Source of the DNA: a bacterium
GTDB lineage: Bacteria; Zixibacteria; MSB-5A5; GN15; FEB-12
Direction of reading: 5' to 3'
NCBI GenBank assembly: GCA_030640905.1
Contig: DAOWIM010000072.1
Span: forward strand, 1 to 13,772
DNA: 13,772 nt
In this document: piece after piece, positions 7,556-13,772 of the stretch
Layout: each line of letters starts with the position of its first letter
Numbering within the stretch: the first letter of the stretch is position 1
The notes under the pieces: generated by a model
Told to the model about the DNA's origin: nothing
What the model saw: the letters and a program-made list of their open reading frames with translations, nothing else
Databases searched by the model: none
Translations under genes and position numbers: made by a program

Positions 7556-9082
7556 TTAGAGTAGGCTTTCGACCCGTTGTCGAATCTTAGTCGCCACTTC
7601 TTCACCTTCTTTGGTAATAGCAGCAGCTTCCTCGTTGGTGGCCTTAACAAACGCCTTGTCTTCGATTCCCTGTAAATTGATCCGGACATTATAGCCGGCA
7701 CCCTCAATCGCCGCCATACCCATCAGGCCCGCTACACCCGCATCGGTAATCGAGTTTTTATTGCCTTTCTCAGCAACAGGCAGAGCCGCTTTGAGAGCCT
7801 CAAGCGATTTTTTCATGACGGTCAGCGGAACAGTAGCTGCCTCTTTGTTGGCATCCTCGATCGCTTTGTCTCTGGCCACCGACTCTTCATCGGTACTCTT
7901 TGGCAGCTTGAATGCTTCCATTACTTTGTTAAAAGCTTCTTCATCGGTCGTCACTAATTCGACCAGTTCGTCCTTGAGACCATCGGCTGAATCACGCACC
8001 GTGGACAACTCATCCTTGACCGCCGCATACTGCTTTTTGCTCACTGTCAAACGGGCAACCATCGCAGCCAACGCCGCCGAAAGAGCTCCCGCCGCCGCCG
8101 CTACCGAGCCACCACCGGGAGCCGGGGATGACGACGCCACCGAATCATAGAACGATTCAACCTCTCCCCCAATCTGAGCGCCGGCCTCTTTGAGTTTCTC
8201 TTCGAGCACCTGAGCTTTGGAAAAGTTTTCCAGACGTAGATAAAAATCGGCAACATCAAGAATAGCATCGTTGGGAAGAAGACCGATTATTTCAGAGGAA
8301 GTAACATTCACACCGTACCGGGCAGCTTCCGATTTGATCGTTTCAAATACGCGGAAAACAGGTGTCTTGGTATAGTTGACCAGGTTCATCGATATCTGAA
8401 CCTGATTGCGCTCCTTGATTTCAAACCCGAGCGCCTTAACAAAACGGTAACCACCTTTCAGGCTACGGACGGCATCGGCAACACGATCGGCAACCCATTT
8501 CTGGTTGGTACCAAGATAGACATTGAAAGCCACCAGCGGGAAACGTACCCCGATAGCTGTGCAACCAGCCTTGAGATTCATCTTCGCCGGACCGTAGTCA
8601 GGCTTGCGCGCCGGATCGTTTTCAATCGAATCGCGCATTCCCTCGTACTCTCCCTGCCGCACCTTGGCAAGATTCTTGCGGCTTGACTTGGTACGAGCAT
8701 CTTCGTAAAGGAACACCGGAATCTGTAGCTCATCACCAACCCGACGCCCCAGCTTGTTGGCCAACTCGATGGCATCCTCTATCGTCACTTCGGAAATCGG
8801 AATAAACGGGCAAACGTCGCAAGCGCCCATGCGGGGATGTTCACCCTGATGAGTGGTCATGTCGATCAGTTCGGCAGCCTTCTGATAGCCACGAAATGCC
8901 GCCTCAACCGCATTGGCCGGATGACAGACAAATGTAACAACAGCGCGGTTATGATCCTGATCCATCTCCTTGTCCAACAGCACCACACCCTCAACCGAAG
9001 TGATAGCACTGCAGATAGCATCGATTACCTCCGGACGACGACCCTCCGAAAAATTGGGAACACATTCAACCAGCTTGGCCAT
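7556..9082 (-). CDS. ftcD: Bifunctional glutamate formimidoyltransferase / formimidoyltetrahydrofolate cyclodeaminase
   Basis: This 508-residue fusion carries both domains of FtcD. Residues 1-about 300 are the formiminotransferase part: LVECVPNFSEGR at 4-15, and THQGEHPRMGACDV at 77-90 with His82, the position of the catalytic His of the mammalian enzyme. Residues about 307-508 are the cyclodeaminase part: SSPAPGGGSVAAAAG at 318-332 and GNKNSITDAGVAGL at 440-453 with conserved Asp447. The two activities move a formimino group from formiminoglutamate to tetrahydrofolate and then release ammonia, giving 5,10-methenyl-tetrahydrofolate. The mammalian protein is about 540 residues, so this one is compact but complete. 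No histidine-degradation genes (hutHUI) are in the window, so the source of formiminoglutamate is unclear. ATG 9082 has GGAGAG just upstream. The gene begins 12 bases after the preceding stop and abuts the PHP gene. Confidence 0.93.
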   Translation of the reverse strand: MAKLVECVPNFSEGRRPEVIDAICSAITSVEGVVLLDKEMDQDHNRAVVTFVCHPANAVEAAFRGYQKAAELIDMTTHQGEHPRMGACDVCPFIPISEVTIEDAIELANKLGRRVGDELQIPVFLYEDARTKSSRKNLAKVRQGEYEGMRDSIENDPARKPDYGPAKMNLKAGCTAIGVRFPLVAFNVYLGTNQKWVADRVADAVRSLKGGYRFVKALGFEIKERNQVQISMNLVNYTKTPVFRVFETIKSEAARYGVNVTSSEIIGLLPNDAILDVADFYLRLENFSKAQVLEEKLKEAGAQIGGEVESFYDSVASSSPAPGGGSVAAAAGALSAALAAMVARLTVSKKQYAAVKDELSTVRDSADGLKDELVELVTTDEEAFNKVMEAFKLPKSTDEESVARDKAIEDANKEAATVPLTVMKKSLEALKAALPVAEKGNKNSITDAGVAGLMGMAAIEGAGYNVRINLQGIEDKAFVKATNEEAAAITKEGEEVATKIRQRVESLL

Positions 9083-9085
9083 ATT

Positions 9086-9091
9086 CTCTCC
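9086..9091 (-). promoter_or_regulatory. Ribosome binding site of ftcD
   Basis: GGAGAG on the minus strand lies 3 bases before ATG 9082 (the GGAG core is 5 bases away). It sits in the 12-base gap after the preceding TGA and confirms the ftcD start. Confidence 0.65.
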
Positions 9092-9094
9092 GTA

Positions 9095-10057
9095 TCAACG
9101 TTGTTTTTTCCATGCGCGTTTTAGTCCCCAGGCAAGTAGAGGGAACATTATCTCGTGATGGCCGATAAAATTGTACCCTTGACCGGCATTTAAAGTCGGC
9201 CGCGTCACAACATTGACCATCGGGCGGTAATGCATAATCATATCAAAATTGGCCGTTGTCAATCGGCTTTTCCGGTGACTCAGGTTACGGGCGACAGTCA
9301 GGGCTTTGAGAAAAACCTCCGGCAGGATAACAGCCGAACCAATATTAGCCACCGCTCCACCTGAATCGATCTGCGAGCAGATAGCCGCGAGGATGCGAAA
9401 ATCAAGATGCGATGCCTCCGCTGCAACACCAGCCTCAAATTCCGGATGCTGGGCAATAGTGTCAGTCCCGACCGCCAGATGCACCGTCACCGGTAACCCC
9501 AATTTCTCAGCTGCAGCCAGCAAAGAGTGACGACCATAGCGAGCCTTTTTCTTATTGATAAAAACTCCCCCCGCCTTGCCCAGACCCAGACCTTTCTCTC
9601 CGGCAAGAGTACACACCGAAGCAAATAGCTGGGCCGTTTCTATCACCATCCCAAAAGAACCATCACTCAATCCCGCCTGAACATCCTCGGAAGTCTCACC
9701 GTCAAAAGCCAGTTCGAGTTCATGTATCAGCCCCGCTGAATTCAGCGAGAGGCCGGTCACAATGTCGCGCTTCATCAGGTCAATGATTATCGGCGTCAGC
9801 CCAACCTTGATGGTGTGAGCACCGAGGAGCAAATGAAAAGGTCGATCCTTTTTCCGCGCCGCCACAACCCTGCCAATAAACTCGTTGAGGTCTCGGGCCT
9901 TGAGGAAGTCGGGCAGAGAATCAAAAAGTTGGTTTCCCTGGGAGTGATTCAACGGCTTGCCAAGCTGGCCGATTTTTGTTCGGGTGGAACGTTTTTTTCG
10001 AGAGTATCGCCGAACCCGATTGAGATCGACGGCTTCCGGGGTTTTCTTGCCAACCAT
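9095..10057 (-). CDS. Conserved protein of unknown function, distantly deoxyhypusine-synthase-like
   Basis: The 320-residue protein is soluble, with a very basic N-terminus (residues 13-28, RVRRYSRKKRSTRTKI). Three blocks look strongly constrained: LLLGAHTIKVGLTPIIIDLMKR at 76-97 followed by NSAGLIHELELAF at 106-118; GLPVTVHLAVGTD at 187-199; and NIGSAVILPEVFLKAL at 238-253, then TTANFDMIMHYRPMVNVVTRP. The order and spacing recall deoxyhypusine synthase, with a GYTSN..SSGL..-like block, an AGG-EED-like block and a late GGG-type turn. However, the lysine that takes the aminobutyl group in that enzyme (GGG.-K-H motif) has no obvious equivalent. I recognise the family as a conserved bacterial hypothetical but know no tested function. 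Modification of eIF5A should not be inferred, as bacteria lack it. ATG 10057 follows the DUF3108 stop by one base, and FtcD follows 12 bases on. Confidence 0.55.
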   Translation of the reverse strand: MVGKKTPEAVDLNRVRRYSRKKRSTRTKIGQLGKPLNHSQGNQLFDSLPDFLKARDLNEFIGRVVAARKKDRPFHLLLGAHTIKVGLTPIIIDLMKRDIVTGLSLNSAGLIHELELAFDGETSEDVQAGLSDGSFGMVIETAQLFASVCTLAGEKGLGLGKAGGVFINKKKARYGRHSLLAAAEKLGLPVTVHLAVGTDTIAQHPEFEAGVAAEASHLDFRILAAICSQIDSGGAVANIGSAVILPEVFLKALTVARNLSHRKSRLTTANFDMIMHYRPMVNVVTRPTLNAGQGYNFIGHHEIMFPLLAWGLKRAWKKQR

Positions 10058-10058
10058 T

Positions 10059-10913
10059 TTAGAAAGCTTCCAATTCCCCCAGTTGATAGTCGGTGAGCTC
10101 CGCAGAGATTGAACCGACTACAACCTTCGATTTCATAAGGACAGGCATCTTCAGACGATCATCGGTAACCCACACCTTTAGCTTCCCCGACTGCTTGAAC
10201 AGTCCCACCGACCGCGTCATCGGTTCCACCAACAGACAATCAAAAGTACCAGCCTCCACCGTCATGGTCTCTCGCTTGTGAACAACAACTTTCAGGGGGT
10301 AGTGCTTGCCATCGGTGAAATTATCCACGTAGACCGTATCGCCAACTTTCAGGTCCTGAGTGCGGACATAGTAGAGAACCGAGAGCGCATCCTGCACATA
10401 CTCAGCCACGGAAATGGTGTCGCTCTTATAATGTACGACCTGATTTCGCTGATCAAAAGTGTATATCCGATGCGAGCGATAACTACCCTCACTCAGCTTT
10501 TTCTCAAATCTCCAACTGAACATGCCGATAGCATCCATCAGCGATTCAACTCGATCATCCACTTTATAGAAGGTTGAAAAGAAACTGTTCGAATTGGCGC
10601 GTGAGACGATTTGATAGCACGGCCGGTTTTCATACTCAACCAAATTGGCTACTTCCAGAGTAGCCGTGCCGGCATTGATAAAGCCATAGTTGATGTCGAA
10701 CGACAGTTTCTCCTCGATTCCGAAAGCGACGTTCTCGACATACCGGCCAATGACACCGTCGGCATCAGCCATCTCGGTCTCAGCCGTCAATGCCGCCTCA
10801 GCAATCCCGACCTCAACTGAAACGAAATAGAATATCGGCAGCAACCCGACGCCTACAACTATGCTCAGCAGGAACTTCTGGAAAAGATTTTTATCCGGCA
10901 TTGGTTTTCTCAT
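10059..10913 (-). CDS. DUF3108-domain envelope protein
   Basis: The 284-residue product has an N-terminal hydrophobic segment (about residues 10-40, FLLSIVVGVGLLPIFYFVSV) that acts as a signal peptide or anchor. A DUF3108 domain (about 60-283) of beta-rich sequence follows: EKLSFDINYGFINAGTATLEV, the YQIVSRANSNSFFSTFYKVDDRVES block, and KGD-like YVDNFTDGKHYPLKVVVHKRETMTVEAGTFDCLLVEP. These are the usual hallmark stretches. Such proteins are thought to be periplasmic or outer-membrane associated, and their role is unknown. The start is uncertain. ATG 10913 is chosen; TTG 10916 would add one residue, and ATG 10901 would remove four. All overlap the end of the phosphatase gene (stop at 10891) by 11-26 bases. 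The stop is one base from the next gene. The domain call is good and the function unassigned. Confidence 0.78.
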   Translation of the reverse strand: MRKPMPDKNLFQKFLLSIVVGVGLLPIFYFVSVEVGIAEAALTAETEMADADGVIGRYVENVAFGIEEKLSFDINYGFINAGTATLEVANLVEYENRPCYQIVSRANSNSFFSTFYKVDDRVESLMDAIGMFSWRFEKKLSEGSYRSHRIYTFDQRNQVVHYKSDTISVAEYVQDALSVLYYVRTQDLKVGDTVYVDNFTDGKHYPLKVVVHKRETMTVEAGTFDCLLVEPMTRSVGLFKQSGKLKVWVTDDRLKMPVLMKSKVVVGSISAELTDYQLGELEAF

Positions 10914-11385
10914 CAATTCTTTTTACAATCTCAGGCAGGAATTTGCCCAAGTATTCGCCAATTTCCAGAAAAGTCCGGTTGTACATATCGAGCGGCTGAC
11001 CGATAGGGTCCTCTACCGCTTCGCCATCGGGTCGTGCGTCTGGAAAATTCTTGAACAGGAACGTTCGGGGCGTAGCTTCCGGCTTCATTTGAACGGTCGC
11101 CACATGATGCGTCGGTGCCAGGGCAAGGATAAGATCGGATTGATCTATTAACTCCTCGGTCAATGGCTGAGATTCATGGTCCGAAAGATCACAGTCCCAA
11201 ATCCTGGCCGCCTCGGCGGCAAACTTCGTTGCCGGAAATCCAATTGCACCGGCGATTCCCGAAGAGATCACTTCGGTTATCCCCGGTCGCTCTTTTTCAA
11301 GAAGCATTCGCAGGGCCGCTTCGGCCATAGGAGAACGACACGTATTGCCGGTACAAACGAACATGATCACAAACTTGTCGCTCAT
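10891..11385 (-). CDS. Low-molecular-weight phosphatase, probable protein arginine phosphatase (YwlE-like)
   Basis: The 164-residue protein has the low-molecular-weight phosphatase P-loop at 11-18, CTGNTCRS, with nucleophile Cys11 and Arg17. The catalytic Asp is in the late DPIGQP motif (VEDPIGQPLDMYN). The residue before the second Cys is Thr15. In B. subtilis YwlE the equivalent Thr favours phospho-arginine, while tyrosine phosphatases usually have Ile there. A protein arginine phosphatase role is therefore preferred over tyrosine phosphatase, by family knowledge and not by test. The arginine kinase McsB is not in this window. The gene sits directly after tsaC with an ATGA overlap; in Bacillus ywlE lies close to the tsaC gene ywlC, which supports the assignment. 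ATG 11385 has GGGAG 6 bases upstream (11392-11396). The product should be cytoplasmic. Confidence 0.85.
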   Translation of the reverse strand: MSDKFVIMFVCTGNTCRSPMAEAALRMLLEKERPGITEVISSGIAGAIGFPATKFAAEAARIWDCDLSDHESQPLTEELIDQSDLILALAPTHHVATVQMKPEATPRTFLFKNFPDARPDGEAVEDPIGQPLDMYNRTFLEIGEYLGKFLPEIVKRIDEKTNAG

Positions 11386-12023
11386 TTGGCGCTCCCGGTT
11401 ACGACAACCATGATTTCAGTTTCGGTAATCGAACCCGACCGCAGAATTTGAGGCACCACTCCGCTGGCATCGACTACGGTTGAAGGTTCGCCTTTCAATG
11501 GTCCACAATCGATACAAAGGTCTATCTCGTCGGCCAGTGAATCAATGATACCGTCGATTGAATCGGCACCACCCTCTCCGCTGAGGTTGGCCGAGGTTGC
11601 CGATACGGGAAGGCCCAGTTTCGTGACAATCAAATTCACAATCGTTGCCGAGGATACCCGTATACCGATCTTCCCATTGACTACCAGTGGCGGTTGTTCC
11701 GGACCGGTAGCATCCAGCACCAAAGTGAGAGGGCCGGGAAGAAAAGATGCTGCCAGCTTTGTTGCGATTGGAGTCATCACGGCGTACGAATTAATATCGG
11801 CAACCGTTGGCAGAAATACGGAGATAGCTCGATCCGGTGTGCGTCGTTTGGTCTCAAGCAGTTTGTTGAGAACATCGGTACGATCAGCACGCGCCAGCAA
11901 ACCATAGCGGGTCTCAGTGGGCGCAACTACCAGACCACCCTCTCGCAGGATCGATACCGCCCGGTCAACAACTTCGTCGGGGGGGCTAGTCGGATCAACC
12001 CTGAGGGTCTGAACTCTCGTCAT
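11382..12023 (-). CDS. tsaC: L-threonylcarbamoyladenylate synthase (Sua5/YciO/YrdC/TsaC family)
   Basis: From ATG 12023 this gives 213 residues with the whole YrdC fold: VVAPTETRYGLLARAD near the N-terminus, ETKRRTPDRAISVFLP, LPGPLTLVLDA, VSATSANLSGEGG, STVVDASG and ILRSGSI. These are the nucleotide- and threonine-binding stretches of the enzyme that makes threonylcarbamoyl-AMP for the t6A37 modification of ANN-decoding tRNAs. It has the short TsaC form, without the extra C-terminal Sua5 domain. Its frame extends upstream to ATG 12044 and TTG 12068. ATG 12023 is preferred because the product then begins MTRVQTLRVDP, as family members do; no start has a good ribosome site. It overlaps the SPOR gene end by 29 bases and the phosphatase start by 4 (ATGA). 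It is essential in most bacteria and expected in the cytoplasm. Confidence 0.9.
   Translation of the reverse strand: MTRVQTLRVDPTSPPDEVVDRAVSILREGGLVVAPTETRYGLLARADRTDVLNKLLETKRRTPDRAISVFLPTVADINSYAVMTPIATKLAASFLPGPLTLVLDATGPEQPPLVVNGKIGIRVSSATIVNLIVTKLGLPVSATSANLSGEGGADSIDGIIDSLADEIDLCIDCGPLKGEPSTVVDASGVVPQILRSGSITETEIMVVVTGSAK
11392..11396 (-). promoter_or_regulatory. Ribosome binding site of the phosphatase gene
   Basis: GGGAG on the minus strand ends 6 bases before ATG 11385, inside the last codons of tsaC. It gives the phosphatase gene its own initiation site despite the ATGA overlap. Confidence 0.55.
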
Positions 12024-12651
12024 CAGACTGGATGTCTTTGTCATAAAAGATACTATCTTCAAGTTCAATAAACGGAAGGTCGTCCTCGTATAGAGGCGTT
12101 GTTTTCTTAACGTTGAGACTGACCATTACAACCCACGCATTAGTATAACCGGCCGCCTTGGCCCTGAGGGCATATTCTTCAGCCTCGTCACGATCAGCAA
12201 AGTTGCCGGCCCGCACTTTAAAATACGGCACCTCGTAGTCAACCACAACCGGTCGATCAAAAATTTCTTCGGCAACCTCTCGGGCTTTTCGCGATTCACC
12301 AAACACTTTGGTCGTGAGCAACTGGATTCGATAGGCCTGGTTGTATACCGAGTCTATTTGATCGGGGACATCAACAATCGACAGACTATCGGACGACTCA
12401 TCACCTGCGGTCGTATCGGTTTCGACAAACACGACTTTCCCGGAGATTGCACCCGAATGCGGATGTTCTTTCGGGACTACTTTCTGGTCAATCGGAAGAT
12501 CGAGAGGATCGAAACGTTCCTGCGCCGTCACCGATTCCTCGCCTGTAGTCGACTCCTCACCGATAGCGCGCTTTGATTGCTGACAGCCGCTTGACAAAAT
12601 CAACGTCAGTACGCACGCAATAAGGCTATAAGTAGTTACGTGTTTTTTCAT
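11995..12651 (-). CDS. SPOR-domain lipoprotein
   Basis: The 218-residue protein starts with a lipoprotein signal: basic MKKH, hydrophobic core, then ILSSGC with Cys23 as the lipidated residue. The -3 position is Ser rather than Leu, so the lipobox is imperfect. An acidic linker with few predicted strands spans about 25-100. Residues about 105-178 are a SPOR domain: YRIQLLTTKVFGESRKAREVAEEI, a VPYFKVRAGNFADRDEAEEY strand-helix block and an AGYTNAWVVMV strand. SPOR domains bind glycan strands stripped of stem peptides, often at the division septum, so this is a probable periplasmic, peptidoglycan-facing protein anchored in the outer or inner membrane. ATG 12651 follows GGGGAAG, and the gene overlaps the end of the guanylyltransferase gene by 26 bases. 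A short acidic tail (about 185-218) follows the domain. Confidence 0.8.
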   Translation of the reverse strand: MKKHVTTYSLIACVLTLILSSGCQQSKRAIGEESTTGEESVTAQERFDPLDLPIDQKVVPKEHPHSGAISGKVVFVETDTTAGDESSDSLSIVDVPDQIDSVYNQAYRIQLLTTKVFGESRKAREVAEEIFDRPVVVDYEVPYFKVRAGNFADRDEAEEYALRAKAAGYTNAWVVMVSLNVKKTTPLYEDDLPFIELEDSIFYDKDIQSDDESSDPQG

Positions 12652-13705
12652 CTTCCCCGAGTTTGGTGATAACCTTTTTTAATTCATCTACTTTGGTCTT
12701 GTGAGCAACAAGGACGACATCGCCGCATCGAACAACAACCAGGTCGGCCACACCAAGACAGGCTACCAAACCGTCGCTGTTGTTATACACAGTTGTTTCA
12801 TAAGTATCAATGGTCAGAGCGTCGCCAATGAGAACGTTGTTGTCCTGATCCACCTCACGATAACGCGACAGGGCGTTCCACCCGCCGATATCGTCCCACA
12901 CAATGTCGGCCTTCATTGTTAGAACATTTTTCGCATTTTCCAGAACCGCAACGTCAATGGAGATCGGTGCGGCATCTTCATAGAGTTGCCGGCGAGCCTC
13001 AAGCTCATGGTCAGTACCGATTGACTCGCTATACTTCTCGAATAATTGCCCCAGTTCCGGTTGACACTTGCTGATCGCCGTCAGGATTGACCGGACCGAC
13101 CAGAGGAACATGCCACTGTTCCAGAGGTAATTCCCACTGTAGTAGTATTGATTGGCAACCACCGCCTTGGGCTTTTCGGTAAAGGCCAATACATTGAACA
13201 CATTTCCGTCATCACAGGCTTCATACGGCTCGCCAGTTTTGATATAGCCGTATCCCGTTTCCGGGCGAGTTGGTACTATCCCGATCGTAATCAGAGAATC
13301 ACTTTCCGAAGCGATACTGATACCTGTACGAAGGATTTCGAGAAGTCGCTCCGCCGGTCGAATTATATGATCAGCCGAGAGCACCACCATGACAGCATCA
13401 GGATCAGTCTTTTGCAGATGTACGGCCGCAAGGCCGATGGCGGTACAAGTGTTTCGTCCGACCGGCTCGCCCAGCAGATGGACTTCGCTTAGGTAGTCTA
13501 TGTTGTCGAAAATGAAGTCACGCATCGACTGACCGGTAACGATCCGAACTTGTTCTATTGGAATCAGCGGGAGGATTCGATCAATCGTTTCCTCCAACAT
13601 GGTACGATCAGATGTCAATTTGAGAAACTGCTTGGGGTGACTGATGCGCGACAACGGCCAGAACCGTTCGCCTTTACCACCGGCCAGAACTACAGCATAA
13701 ACCAC
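12626..13705 (-). CDS. manC: Mannose-1-phosphate guanylyltransferase
   Basis: The 359-residue protein is a complete single-domain GDP-mannose pyrophosphorylase. It has the nucleotidyl-transfer signature LAGGKGERFWPLSR at 7-20, the PKQFLKL motif at 24-30, EPVGRNTCTAIGLAA at 80-94, SADHII at 110-115, RPETGYGYI at 147-155, FTEKP at 175-179, NYLWNSGMFLW at 192-202 and WDDIGGW at 270-276. It converts mannose-1-phosphate and GTP to GDP-mannose for surface glycans. The phosphomannose isomerase domain found in longer ManC proteins is absent. The start is GTG 13705. A good ribosome site lies just before it, and the product begins VVYAVVLAGG like other members. The frame stays open to the right edge but has no earlier start codon in view, so a start beyond the edge is possible though unlikely. 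The symbol manC is by function; the gene may carry another name. Confidence 0.92.
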   Translation of the reverse strand: MVYAVVLAGGKGERFWPLSRISHPKQFLKLTSDRTMLEETIDRILPLIPIEQVRIVTGQSMRDFIFDNIDYLSEVHLLGEPVGRNTCTAIGLAAVHLQKTDPDAVMVVLSADHIIRPAERLLEILRTGISIASESDSLITIGIVPTRPETGYGYIKTGEPYEACDDGNVFNVLAFTEKPKAVVANQYYYSGNYLWNSGMFLWSVRSILTAISKCQPELGQLFEKYSESIGTDHELEARRQLYEDAAPISIDVAVLENAKNVLTMKADIVWDDIGGWNALSRYREVDQDNNVLIGDALTIDTYETTVYNNSDGLVACLGVADLVVVRCGDVVLVAHKTKVDELKKVITKLGEDEKTRNYL

Positions 13706-13710
13706 ATCAA

Positions 13711-13720
13711 CCTCATCTCC
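13711..13720 (-). promoter_or_regulatory. Ribosome binding site deciding the GTG start of the guanylyltransferase
   Basis: GGAGATGAGG on the minus strand places GAGG 5 bases before GTG 13705. No promoter can be confirmed in the remaining 52 bases to the edge. A TATTAT box occurs at 13756-13761, but its -35 region would be off the window. Confidence 0.6.
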
Positions 13721-13772
13721 GCTTCCCGAAACTTGGAAACCTCCGTAATTGGCTGATAATAAGCGAGTTAAA

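Noticed and set aside
7444..7707. An 87-codon minus-strand frame across the ftcD/PHP junction.
   Set aside because: It overlaps both genes out of frame, and its basic, low-complexity product resembles nothing known.
13739..13761. A GGAGGT ribosome-like site (13739-13744) and a TATTAT box (13756-13761) upstream of manC.
   Set aside because: No start codon lies at proper distance from GGAGGT, and the -35 region for TATTAT would be off the window. Neither can be supported as functional.

Overview
The window is a single head-to-tail block of twelve protein genes, all on the minus strand, so transcription runs from the right edge (13772) to the left edge (1). Spacers are tiny: most neighbours overlap by 4 bases (ATGA, GTGA or TTGA) or lie within about 20 bases, and the widest inner gap is 54 bases (1877-1930). 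No RNA genes, CRISPR arrays, mobile elements or convincing terminators are visible, and there is no gene-free stretch above 70 bases. The layout suggests one long transcription unit. Its promoter is probably to the right of the window, and the last gene (an MFS transporter) is cut at the left edge.

The organism has an outer membrane: there is a TonB-receptor-like barrel, a SPOR-domain lipoprotein and a DUF3108 envelope protein. GC content is middling, roughly half. The mix of an MXAN_6640-type secreted metalloprotease with a FlgD-like C-terminal domain, a fused formiminotransferase-cyclodeaminase and an outer-membrane receptor next to an ECF S component would fit an uncultured lineage around the FCB group (for example Zixibacteria-like). 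This placement is inference; no marker gene here settles it.

In order of transcription (right to left): (a) 13705-10891 holds sugar-nucleotide, translation and envelope housekeeping genes: mannose-1-phosphate guanylyltransferase, a SPOR lipoprotein, the TsaC/Sua5 tRNA threonylcarbamoyladenylate synthase and a low-molecular-weight phosphatase whose P-loop resembles the arginine phosphatase YwlE. (b) 10913-6719 holds a DUF3108 protein, a conserved protein with distant resemblance to deoxyhypusine synthase, the fused folate enzyme FtcD and a PHP-domain phosphoesterase. (c) 6722-1931 is a translationally coupled trio: a secreted metalloprotease with three exact-length cysteine-pair repeats, an ECF transporter S component and an outer-membrane receptor. 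This trio is the most system-like part of the window and could be a vitamin or cofactor uptake route across both membranes. (d) 1876-1 holds an HD-fold protein in which the signature HD is HN, and a UMF1/Atg22-like MFS transporter.

Several genes start at non-ATG codons (GTG for the guanylyltransferase and the receptor, TTG for the metalloprotease), each supported by a Shine-Dalgarno-like purine run at normal spacing.
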